The translations under genes and the position numbers were made by a program. 64,000 nucleotides of DNA from NCBI RefSeq assembly GCF_037975245.1, contig NC_092568.1, forward strand, positions 6,548,501-6,612,500, written 5' to 3'. Of this stretch, positions 25,539 through 52,232 are shown piece by piece. Under the pieces are notes generated by a model. The model ran no database searches. It was given only the letters and a program-made list of their open reading frames with translations, and had not been told where the DNA came from. How positions within the stretch are numbered: the stretch's first letter is position 1; each line of letters begins with the position of its first letter. The DNA is from Apostichopus japonicus. Taxonomy: Eukaryota; Echinodermata; Holothuroidea; Aspidochirotida; Stichopodidae.

Positions 25539-26300
25539 ATACTCGACTGTTAAAGGATGGGTGTGGTACATGAAAACATGTCCTACTGACTCAGTTCTCC
25601 AAAATCGAAACTTTGTCGAAGGAAACAACAGTTCAAGAATGTCATTTCTTGGACCCACGTATGGTGGACAAACTGTAACTCGTGCCACATTTGTTATTAC
25701 CCTTAAATAGATCTCTTAGTTAGATTGTGGGTGTATATTCGATTATGTGTGAACCTGGTTTGGTCAGTATAAAGTCACATCTCAATTCAAAATGCAGCTT
25801 TGATCGCATAGCTTTCATCCAAACTTTCAAACTTTTGCGCTCGCTGATCAGCTATGGGGGTTGGGGTGTTAGTTCTGTCAGTCATTTTGTAATTTTTCGA
25901 CTCTGTGTACACCGTCTAAACTGCATCAGTTTTAAAGGGCGTTGAAATGCTATCTCTTTAATTGACATGCCTTAGATCTCCATTCTTATCTGCTACCCTG
26001 GAGATACACTTACATTACATTATTTGTAACCTCGGCTAGACTTGATGCCGTGGATTATGACAGATACGTCTTAAGTTGGCACCAAAATGGATTCTTTTTC
26101 ATTAAATAAGAATGTATAAACACAATTAACCGCCTCAGGAGCTTTTCATTATGAAATTCATTCGGCCTACTTTCCGTGTGATGAATCAGCTATTTTTATG
26201 TGATATTCTTTTTACAGTAAACCTCATTGTTGTTGTATTGGAAAGTTGATCCGAGGTTGTTAATTTCACCCCCCCCCCCTTACGCGTCCCCAAATCCGTG
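25539..26300. other. Non-coding DNA, no feature seen
   Basis: A poly-C run lies at about 26270-26280. No gene was recognised. Confidence 0.45.
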
Positions 26301-26402
26301 ACATCCCATGTAATAATTGCATACACTCTTAAACACTCCTTTATGGATGGATGAATATGTATAAATATATGGATATATATATGAATATATATGGATATAT
26401 AT

Positions 26403-26467
<65 letters not shown>

Positions 26468-26610
26468 TTTCATATATATATATTCATGTATTTCTATATA
26501 TGTATATATATATATACATATTTAGTTATATATATATATTAATATATTATACATATTCATCCATCCATAAAGGAGTGTTTAAGAGTGTATGCAATTATTA
26601 CATAGGATGT
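26301..26610. repeat. 60-bp inverted repeat (59/60 identical) enclosing AT-rich loop
   Basis: Left arm 26301-26360 and right arm 26551-26610 are reverse complements with a single mismatch near the outer end. The 190-bp centre is nearly pure A/T with alternating TA tracts. The arms contain 'tttatggatggatgaatat', and the related word 'attcatccatcca' recurs in the repeats to the right. Confidence 0.93.
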
Positions 26611-26613
26611 CAT

Positions 26614-26962
<349 letters not shown>

Positions 26963-29900
26963 TTTCTCTTTGGATCAATTTTTTCTAAGCTCTAAAATAA
27001 TGGTTAAGAGCAGAATTTGTGGAAGAGGAGTGGTGTTGGCGCTAGGAAAGTTGAAAGTTACTCTTGTTGCAACTTTTCATAGTAATACTTGCGGGTAACT
27101 ATAAGGATCCTGGTTTGTTGCTCTTGATGTCATAACTTCGACCTTTACAGGGTAACTAACACCTTAAGCATTATCCCCACAAAGCGGTATAAACCCACAC
27201 GACGTGTGTCCCTGTTGGAGCGCTTCTCGGGAGTCATGCAAAGAAGGATGTTGATAATTACAAAGGTCGGACGTACTTTAATACACTGCCGTAAAATGTA
27301 AACCACCATGACGACATGGGCAATGAATAAGTTTCTATAAAAATACAAAAAAAATGCTGAGTTCATTTATTAATATGTATAACGATGAAAGAGCTGATCG
27401 AATCCGGACTGAAATGGTCATGCGAAGAAAACATATCTTCGAACAAAGGTTCATAAAAATACAATATTACACTATAATTTGATATAAAATTTAATGAGAG
27501 CTTAGCCAATGGAACTCATGTTGATATGCTAGCATAAAATCAAATTTTCTAGCTGGTAGACGATGTGTTCAATGACTTCAATAGTTAATTTATATGGAAG
27601 ATTATTGGTCCACCTTGAGGTCACGTGGTATCCATTGCCTCGTCAGGCTACTGAATTGCAATATCTTCTATTCCACTACATCACTAACGGTAACTCAAAC
27701 AAGACACTAAACAGACCCTGCGCATTACATCAATAAAGCAAACATGGAAAACCGTCAGATTTAGTGAGAAAGTCTGCTTGCGAGTTTTGCTGACTATGGC
27801 AAAACTGTCCGCCGCCACAAATGATTGTTCTAGGAGCCAAATTATGATTTATCAACATTTGCCGATCACAAAATGATGGTTGCCTTAAATCTATCAAATT
27901 TAATCATGTTCTAATAAAACCTCGGCAGGTATAAGCAAAACAATATTGGGTTTCTTATCAGCTTTGGAGAGACTTGATAGTGAAATGAATGAGTTCGAAC
28001 ATATACACTAGAGTGTACTGATTAAGGTTGATTATAACACAGTGTACTTTTAGGTAGAAGTTAACAGTGATTTGGTAACTGTTATGTATAGTAGGTAATA
28101 GGTACGAAGATTAAAGGCAACAGGTAAGTTTAGTAAGAAGATAATCAAGATTTGACAGAATAGATACATTACGCTGTGTTTAAATATGCCACTGCAAAGA
28201 AACTACGTAGCTTCATAGTTTTAGTTTGTTATACATTTTTCAGTATCTCAATAAAAAACTCTTCATGCTACGAATTACAAGCAACATTTTCAGGGAAAGC
28301 TCTGTCTAATTATGCTTTAGAACGACGCATCAGATACGCTTTCACATATTTTATTAATAGGTTCGTAGGTAACACGTTTTAAATAAGTATACCTGTGTGG
28401 ATAATATATAGATAATACAATATGACGTTTGAAGTACTCAGTCATTTTTATAGTTAGTTGTTAGACTCTAAGTGAATATATTGGTGAAGTTTCCATTTAA
28501 TAGAATCACTACCAGCCGACTGGGTGAATCTTTGCTAATATTTATTTCACTTATAGTAGAAATTCCGGGCATTATAAAGGCTTCTTACCCCTAAGAAATA
28601 CAATATGGATTTTGTAATTGCTATGGGGCTTAAATATAGAGTTCGATCTATTTCTACCTTTAAGTTAACCATTCCTCCAGGTTTCTTACTGTTGATGTCT
28701 GTTGAATTCAAGTGAACTTTGAACACGTTTCTAATAGATCCTAATGGCATTGTACCAAATACTAAGTCCGAGTTAAGTAACATGTACCGTGACCGCTATC
28801 ATCTCAGTTAACTTCTCAATGACGCAGAAATACAATCCTGGTGGCTAATATCATGAACTTACCTTCCCAGCCACCAAACCGCCCAGCCCGCCATCCTCAT
28901 GATCATCTGCCAATCACTACACGCCCGCTATTCTAATCACCACCCACCCATCACCACACAACCGCAACCAGCACTACCAACCGCCCTCCTGCCGACATCG
29001 TTCCCAAACACCATTACCTTCACCGTCCGCCCATGCCATCGACCACCACCAAACCGCCTACCATCGTCACCCGACCACTATCACTCGTCAGTCACAACCA
29101 ACCCACCACCACCGCCCACTGCTATCATCATCGTCCATCCACATCTTCCTACCTGTACTACTATCACTGCATGTGTATATTGTGTACATGTACTGCTCTG
29201 CTTGATTAGTTTTCACTCTACATCAGATTTGATTCAGTTACTGTGCTAAGTTTCAGGAAGTTAGGACAGGACCCGGGCTAATACAACATTGACTTCAAAA
29301 CTCCTTTATGTGTGGAGGAGGATAATGGGCTCCAGATGTCAAATTGGTTTTAGTGGTACCTTGTAATGAAAACTTGTATATCCCATAATGTTTTCAGCGT
29401 TGCTCTACATTGAGAAATGGAAACCTAACATTAATGGAGGAGCTCGAACTTGTTACACCGTAGTGATACCCCACATTTAGTAGAAACACCAAATTGTTCT
29501 TGGTCGAGTTCCAAAGTTGCCCTATATATGATAAACCTAATTGTTTGAGTGGCGTTCAAATGTCACAGCGGTCATAGTTGATGACTTAATGTTGTTGGTG
29601 AATTCCAAGTGTATGTTATGGTCAGCATATAGGGACAGAAAGTGTAATCTTTGTTTACATGATATATCTAAGACAACTTCGACGGGTTTTATAGTATTAA
29701 GTTAAGATAGTAGCTGGAGGTCATAGGTCATTTTCATTCGGTTCGAGGTTGATCCAGTCATTTGAACGCAGTGAACTTAGTGATATTCACGCAATAGGCA
29801 TTTGTCTTTTTTTTTTTTGTTTTGTTACTCTGGACCTATTTCGTGTATTGTAGCAAACAAACGTTAGTAAACTTTTGTTTTGTGATGAAAGTATTGAACA

Positions 29901-30834
29901 ATAATGGAATCTGTTTCTGTCATTGTGAAATGTTGCACAATTTCATATGGTGGATTATTTGAAATGAAGAGGAGTAGAATAACTAGACACCACCAGCCCT
30001 CTATATTCCCCTCCCTCCTTATGTTCCTTTAGCTGATTACAAGAGAAAGAGAAGACTCAAAACCAAACATGAAAAGCCCATATTTGTGAGGTGTAATTTG
30101 CATAGTCACTAGGGAAACTTTATTTCGAACTGATAACTTATGAACCAAGAACAATGAAGACATCGCTATGCCTGTATGCGGGTGTAAGCAAAATGACACG
30201 GAAAAGATAGTCTGCTACTGCGAATTGACTGATGCACATTACTCTCATGGTACTCTCTAGATTGGTACATGGAGCGGTTGGACTGAATTGATACTCTGTA
30301 GATTGGTAAACGGAGTGGTTGGATTGAAAGGGATTTCAAACTATTTCAGTGCGTTGGGTCGTGCTCGTTCCGAAGTACAAATATATGTGGAACAAACATC
30401 AGTCAGCCGTTGCGATTTTGCTCCCCAACCGAGATATTAGCCACTTACGGCGTCCCAGAGAACTACAAGCAAAATATCAATTTACCTTTTAATATACACA
30501 ATTGAGAGAGCACATGGAGTCTATTAAAATATGAACACATTTTGGCACATAATAAAATAATAATTTGGCAGAGTGGCATTATCCAATTACAGCAATGAGT
30601 ACTCATGGGTTGGAACAAATATATGAATACAAAACATATTCGTATGAAACATACAATGAATACTCAAGATGATTCTTAAAGGAAATACATTGCACAAAAT
30701 CTGGGCAAAACTGAATATTAAAAAGGAAAATGCAAGAAATTTAAATAAATTTTATTTTGCAAAATATCAAACTGCACTGCGCAATTGTTTATACAGTTTG
30801 TAAAAAAAAGCAGTATGAAAAAATTGCAATTAAA
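26963..30834. other. Non-coding DNA, no gene or element recognised
   Basis: 3.9 kb without a supported feature. A C-rich stretch with CCAC/CACC words at about 28870-29150 gives a proline-rich open frame (28899-29249) that looks compositional. A poly-T run lies at about 29809-29818. Confidence 0.45.
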
Positions 30835-32345
30835 AAATACTGCTAATACATAACGTCAGTACTCATAGGAACAGATTGATAATAACGTATAATTAATACA
30901 TTACAATGTCAGTATGCCTATGAACAGCCTGACAATATAGCATTATTGAGACATTACTACGGCAGTACGCATAGGTATAGATTGATGATATGGTATCGTT
31001 AATAAATTACCATTGCAGTACGCTAAGAACAGACTGACAATACATTATTCCAAAATTACAATTCAATAAGCACAGGTACAGACTGATAATATAGTATCAT
31101 TAATACACTACCATGGCAGTATGCTTAGGTACAGCCTGGCAATATAGTATCATTAAGACCGTTACCACGGCAGTACGCATAGGTATATATATTGATGATA
31201 TAGTATCATTAGTACACTACCATGGCAGTATGCTTAGGTACAGCCTGGCAATATAGTATCATTAAGACCGTTACCACGGCAGTACGCATAGGTATATATA
31301 TTGATGATATTGTATCATTAATACACTACCATGGCTGTATGCTTAGGTACAGCCTGGCAATATAGTATCATTAAGACCGTTACCACGGCAGTACGCATAG
31401 GTATATATATTGATGATATAGTATCATTAGTACACTACCATGGCAGTATGCTTAGGTACAGCCTGGCAATATAGTATCATTAAGACCGTTACCACGGCAG
31501 TACGCATAGGTATATATATTGATGATATTGTATCATTAATACACTACCATGGCAGTATGCTTAGGTACAGCCTGGCAATATAGTATCATTAAGACCGTTA
31601 CCACGGCAGTACGCATAGGTATAGATTGATGATATAGTATCATTAATACACTGCCATGGCAGTATGCTTAGGTACAGCCTGGCAATATTGTATCATTAAG
31701 ACCGTTACCACGGCAGTACGCATAGGTATATATATTGATGATATTGTATCATTAATACACTACCATGGCTGTATGCTTAGGTACAGCCTGGCAATATAGT
31801 ATCATTAAGACCGTTACCACGGCAGTACGCATAGGTATATATATTGATGATATAGTATCATTAGTACACTACCATGGCAGTATGCTTAGGTACAGCCTGG
31901 CAATATAGTATCATTAAGACCGTTACCACGGCAGTACGCATAGGTATATATATTGATGATATTGTATCATTAATACACTACCATGGCAGTATGCTTAGGT
32001 ACAGCCTGGCAATATAGTATCATTAAGACCGTTACCACGGCAGTACGCATAGGTATAGATTGATGATAGAGTATCATTAATACACTGCCATGGCAGTATG
32101 CTTAGGTACAGCCTGGCAATATAGTATCATTAAGACCGTTACCACGGCAGTACGCATAGGTATATATATTGATGATATAGTATCATTAATACACTACCAT
32201 GGCTGTATGCTTAGGTACAGCCTGGCAATATAGTATCATTAAGACCGTTACCACGGCAGTACGCATAGGTATAGATTGATGATATTGTATCGTTGATACA
32301 TTACAATTCAGTAAGCATCGGTACAGACCGATAATATGGTATAAT
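30835..32345. repeat. Dimeric ~109-bp satellite with degenerate flanks
   Basis: The core (about 31085-32290) is made of two related half-units of ~54-55 bp. One contains 'ccatggcagtatgcttaggt', the other 'ccacggcagtacgcataggt'; each is preceded by a 'tatcatta' word. Dimers are almost identical in the core. A variant 'ccatggctgtatgc' recurs about 434 bp apart (31335, 31769), i.e. four dimers. Left flank 30835-31085 and right end 32280-32345 carry the same half-units strongly diverged. Confidence 0.92.
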
Positions 32346-33629
32346 TTAAACAGTACAATGGCAGTACGTAAGCATAGGTCAATGCTCTGAATGACACGCA
32401 AAGTGTATACAGCCTGTAAAATAGAAATAATTACAGCAGCGTTCCTTGGTTATGACTTTAATTACTTCATATGACTACAACTGGCGTTCCATGGGTAAGC
32501 TCATCGTAGATAATCAATAAAGCATAAAACAACACTACAACGAAGCACTTACCTTATCTGATTTACAGTTTGAGACAAACGTCACATTTGAACCCCTCCC
32601 CCCCCCCTTTCCAAAAATTAAAAAGAAAATGAAACAGTACGAACATTACTGTGATGTTACAGATTCCCTTTGCATCAATATATCAATCGTCGCTTGAACT
32701 GCATACCCATAGACCTCTGTAAAAATGTCTATGTGCGAAAATGTCCAAGGAATTTTTTTTGGTCTTGCTGTTCCAAACTCCTCAGACTGATTACAATCTT
32801 GCATAGTTTTGGTAAAATCTTTGTGCTTGCTTATTCGCAGACCCGGAGTAATCATAAATCACCCTAACATAATTGGCACTGAAAGGAATACGTACCGTAA
32901 ACCATAAATAATTACAATGGCGATCTGTTTAGGGCTTCATCAGCCTGACAGAGTCACAAATGGGTTCGACGAATTAAGGACGTTGCTATCGCTAATATCT
33001 TTGACTCATTACTAAAACAATACTTCAGTATGCAAACTACAAACAAATGAGACCGTCTCCGTTAGTACGAAACATCTTTATGGTCTGTTATCGCAATGCG
33101 GAGTGAATGTATGGTAAAGAATGACGTCACTCTCATGGTTTCTTTCAGGCATCACCTCCGCCTCAGATCATGTTTCTTCCCATTTATAAAACATAAATAT
33201 CCCCTTTCAGGAATGCCTTATTAATTTACTGGCCTTTTTTGTAAAGAATAAATATGACTTGTTAATAAATATTGAGAAAAATCAGTCCATAGACAAATGA
33301 GTCTCAAGAGAAAAAAAAAGGGAAAAAAAGGGAAACAAATAGCAGCATTATTCTCAAAATATATATCTCCTGTTCCCAAAATACTATATGTCACATATGT
33401 CCCCAGACCTTATATATGGTGTACCAGACGTTCCTATTTATGATGTACCAGACATGCTGTTGGACACTATATATGGTGCGACAGACACTGGACGGTGCAC
33501 CATTCATGTTCCTCACACCATATGGTATACTATATGTTTTAACTAATGTAATGCCATAATGTTTGCAGTCACTATTCGACCCATTCATTAATGTTATGAA
33601 GATCAGTAAAAGGTAACGACCGTCTTGGC
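32346..33629. other. Non-coding DNA, no feature seen
   Basis: It contains C-rich and A-rich runs (32597-32609, 33311-33330). A local ~30-bp 'tatatggtgtaccagac' repeat occurs at about 33412-33475. No exon was recognised. Confidence 0.45.
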
Positions 33630-34030
33630 GTGAGAGCAATGTATTTGTTTCTCTTACTCCTGGACTTCCAAATATTAAACGGGTACTATGCTAGTAATCT
33701 GGATACTGGTAATGGCTTCTATAAAGGATTGCATGAGAGCAATATATACGTTTCTCGTATACTCCTAGACTTCCAAATATTAAACGGGTACTATGCTAGT
33801 AATCTGGATACTGGCAATGGCTTCTATAAAGGATTGCATGACAGCAATGTATGCGTTTCTCGTACTCCTAGACTTCCAAACATTTACGGCTTCTATGCTA
33901 GTCATCTGGTTTCTGGTAATGGCGTATATAAAGGATTGCATGAGAGCAATGTATGCGTTTCTCGTACTCCTGGAGTTCCAAATATTAAACGGGTACTATG
34001 CTAGTAATCTGGTTTACATAAAGGATTTGT
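33630..34030. repeat. ~102-105-bp tandem repeat, about 4 copies
   Basis: Units contain 'cttctataaaggattgcatg', 'gtttctcgta', 'cttccaaatattaaacgggt' and 'actatgctagtaatctgg'. Periods of 105 and 102 are multiples of 3, so a 124-codon frame stays open on the plus strand. I see no splice or homology evidence that it is translated. Confidence 0.88.
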
Positions 34031-34034
34031 TAAG

Positions 34035-34793
34035 GATTGATAAGTGACTATACAGGCAATGACTCCTACACTGCACGTTATTCTAGCATGACCACAATAT
34101 TTCAAAAACTGTCAAGAACTCCCTTGACAGCTCCGTAAAAAACTCAATATGTTGTCATCTCACAAATTGAATTTACGTTTGGAATAAGCGGCTTTGACAC
34201 CATCTTGTTTAGATGAACTAACAGTCATATCAGAACATTTCCTCGGGTTTACACGAGAAACTTATTATTAGCAAGGCCCCTTCACTTTGATATAGGCTAG
34301 TCCCACACTTGCCTATCAACTGGTCAAGGGTAACGATCTAGTTCTAGTTCGGTATTATGATTTATTCCTCCCGATTTCCTGTAAGCATAAAATAGTTTCT
34401 AATGTTTGCAAATGTAACATCGTCAGCTATGAATTATTAAATGTAACATCGTCAGCTATGAATTATCAAAACTAATTAGTGACAACTGCCCAACGGATCT
34501 GGTGGTGCTTTGTGAATAGTAGAATTAGTTAAAGATAAGTTGATTTCCATGCATATGCTTTACTTTAACGTTGTACAGTAATTCATCATGGTCATTGCAG
34601 AACCCTGTTAACTCATTTTGTAAGAGTACACTTTCATTGCATGGCGTACTTTATCTACCCTATTGGAGTCCACATACGTGTCCCCCAAATTACACTTTGA
34701 TTGGATATGTCACATGACTCAAGTTGACTCCATACTTTACGATCAAATCTGTGGTGATTCCGTAATATCTAGTAGTTATCCCTCCGTGGTGGT
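34035..34793. other. Region downstream of TGF-beta, likely 3' UTR in part
   Basis: It holds a 31-bp direct duplication (about 34408-34468, 'aatgtaacatcgtcagctat'). Part is probably transcribed as the TGF-beta 3' UTR. Nothing coding was seen. Confidence 0.4.
34361..34366 (-). promoter_or_regulatory. Candidate polyadenylation signal for the TGF-beta gene
   Basis: AATAAA on the minus strand, about 430 nt past the TGF-beta stop codon. This is only a hexamer match, so the real 3' end may lie elsewhere. No other support is visible. Confidence 0.3.
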
Positions 34794-49747
<14,954 letters not shown>

Positions 49748-51335
49748 GTCCTTGGTCTATCGTTAACACCATATACTGTTGTGATATCCTTCTGTTTGAT
49801 ACTATCTTCTCGAAACTAAGTAGAAGCAAACTTATAGCTCATCAAACTTCTTAGCTCGTAGCCTAGCGTGGCTTGTCGTGGCCAAATGTTCTACTAGTCC
49901 GAGTGTGTAAACAGTAACAAAAGAACGAATAAGTTCAATGCAATGCGAGTATGACAAGAAAACACTGGGTAAATAGAACTTACTTTGGTACAGGAAACAT
50001 ATGTTTGCAGCCTACATCCTTGTCTAACACATGATGTGAAATGATTCCACTTACTGATAAAGTAGATTACTGGACATTTTCATCTCGATACCGTCATGTT
50101 GATACGATCACGATACGCTCTTGGTTCACTTTCAAACGTTCAATAATAAGGCGGGATGCAGCTGTTACTGAACTTGAAGCAATTGTAGCACCACGCTACA
50201 ATGATGAATGTTACTTGTGATATCAAATTGATACACGTGCACTAACACAGACCGACTTACGAGACACGCTTCAAGAAGAAAGAAAGGCATTTAGTGGATT
50301 GACACTAATGTAGTTTGGTATTTCTGGAAATGGCAATGGAATGTTCGACGTAACCTCCCCTAGGTATAACCTTCAGTCTCTTTTGGATGGTTGAGATTTG
50401 CGTAGTAAATGTTTCTTCTTCGGCTCGTTTTATTCCTTTTAAATCCACATTGATTCCTCAATAGGCACGGACTGGTATGAGAACTTTTCCAGACAACACA
50501 AAGACAACAACAAACTTTTACCGAATCACGATCACACAGAAATACACATGTTTTGTCAATAACGGTGCTTTGACTACGAAAACGATACGGCCTACCGTTG
50601 ACGTCATTAAATAATTCACCAATAAGCTTGTGTGTGGGCGGGGCCAATGTTAGGACGTTAGGTTTTCCTACAGATGTAGAAAACAGTAGAATGATTTCAG
50701 CAAGTTTGCTAATTATCGGGAGTCACTTGACGATCCCTTGCATGCAAGCAGTATTCGGCTTTCAGCATTTACTATTTAGTGAGTGCTAAACGTGTTCAGT
50801 TTTCACGTGGAGTTTAAATTTAACACATAGAAGCTACTTTGCACCAGCTGACAACGATACGCTTTGCAACGATTTGAAGGTCACTCACGCGATCTAATTA
50901 GTGCACCCAAAACAATGACTCGCGCAAAGGGTATACATACGTTATAGTAACGCGGTTTCGACGAAATCCTGATCTTGTCGTCGAAATATCTTTACTCTTG
51001 GTATTTGAATCACTAGATTAACTCAAATTTTGTGAGGAGAAAATTAATAGATAAAATGAATTACAACTCACGGCTACTTAGCAGCGGCTTTCACAATTGA
51101 TCCAACTTTTTGAAGAAAAACAAATCCTAGCATCTTCCCAAATGTCGTACAATCCTACGTTAGGCCCATAACTAGTTACACAGGGCACAAAGCCTAGCCG
51201 TCCATCGTCTATTGTTTACCATGCCTATTTTGATTATACCTAAATGTAGGTGAGACGGCTTTACAGAAATATTTGGGCTCCGGGCGCAGGCATTGAGCCA
51301 GGTAATCTGAGTTAAAAGGGGCACCAACAGTTTAT
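49748..51335. other. Sequence upstream of the TGF-beta start: 5' UTR/promoter region, not resolved
   Basis: It must contain, or lead to, the TGF-beta 5' UTR. I see no convincing TATA or other core element that I can defend, and no upstream coding exon. G-rich and 'ggggcacc' words near 51318-51345 look like transposon debris. Confidence 0.35.
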
Positions 51336-51345
51336 GGAGGGGCAC

Positions 51346-52090
51346 CAATATATTTCTTTAATTCTACCTAATAATAATTATTAGCATGGGGAAAGGCTTG
51401 TAAACTCATTTTAATAACTTGTTATATTTGCAGAACACACCATTCATAACGTTCATATTACTTCCCAATGGTTCCACTCTTTATAAATGCTAATAATTTA
51501 CCTGTTTGTGAGCTTTTCAAGTATCAGTCTGGCATCTTCATGTTTAAATTTCACAATTGTCTTCAACCCCCTGCTCTCAGTTTATTCTTTACCTATAACA
51601 ATGCTTTATATAGTTATAATACCAGCTCCAGAAGTTTTTTTTTTCTTGGACAAAAGTTAAACTCAAAATTGTCACGTGTAGTGCAACCCTATGGAATTCA
51701 CTGCCCGGTGAAATTACAAGTAAAAACAACTATTCAATCGTCTCTTCATAAATATCCTTATAGTTGATTGGTCGTTAACACATAATTGCATTTGATTATC
51801 ACAGTGCATCATGTTTCTGCTTGTTTCTCCTGCTTTTGTGTTCCCTTTCTCTATCCTTCTACGTATTTTCTCTTCTATTTGATGTACATTACCATTTTTT
51901 TCTCTCTTTAAGTTGCCAGATTCGAAAAGCTCTGCTTAGTTCTGGCTCCGTTCCAATCAATTACTTATAAGTTTTCTTGGTTCGTCTCAAAAAAACTTGC
52001 AATATATCCTTTATTGTATTGATCTATCTGTGATAGTTTTGATGTTTTGGTAGAAATAAATTGAACTAAATTGATTTGAATTGAACTGAA
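51346..52090 (+). mobile_element. 5'-truncated LINE with 10-bp target-site duplication
   Basis: The open frame at 51468-51767 encodes a worn C terminus of a LINE reverse transcriptase: LPVCELFKYQSGIFMFKFHN, then an LYSYNTSSR block, then an I-CPV(K/L) block. This is the usual order in L2/CR1/Rex-type elements. A 3' UTR follows, ending in a TTGAA-type simple tail. GGAGGGGCAC occurs just before (51336-51345) and just after (52091-52100), a 10-bp duplication that fixes both ends. The element is about 745 bp and dead. Confidence 0.82.
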
Positions 52091-52100
52091 GGAGGGGCAC

Positions 52101-52232
52101 GTGCAATACTCATGTCCTGTCACCTATGAAGTTTATGTACACTTGATGGTAGGACAGATCAGGGTTGGGAGAACACTAGCGTGCAAGGGAGGGGGGGGGG
52201 GTGCCCTGGCCATAGTCTGGCTACGGGACTGC
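52101..52232. other. G-rich transposon-like flank
   Basis: 'gggggggggggtgccctggc' and 'tctggctacgggactg' resemble an hAT-type right end. With the left part at about 51270-51345 this may be one older element that the LINE inserted into. No target-site duplication was resolved. Confidence 0.35.

Noticed and set aside
28899-29249. Proline/threonine-rich 116-codon frame
   Set aside because: It follows a CCAC-rich stretch of skewed composition; no domain, signal peptide or splice evidence.
33630-34047. 124-codon repeated open frame as a gene
   Set aside because: Frame is kept open only because the 102-105-bp units are multiples of three; an overlapping frame is also open and neither shows a domain.
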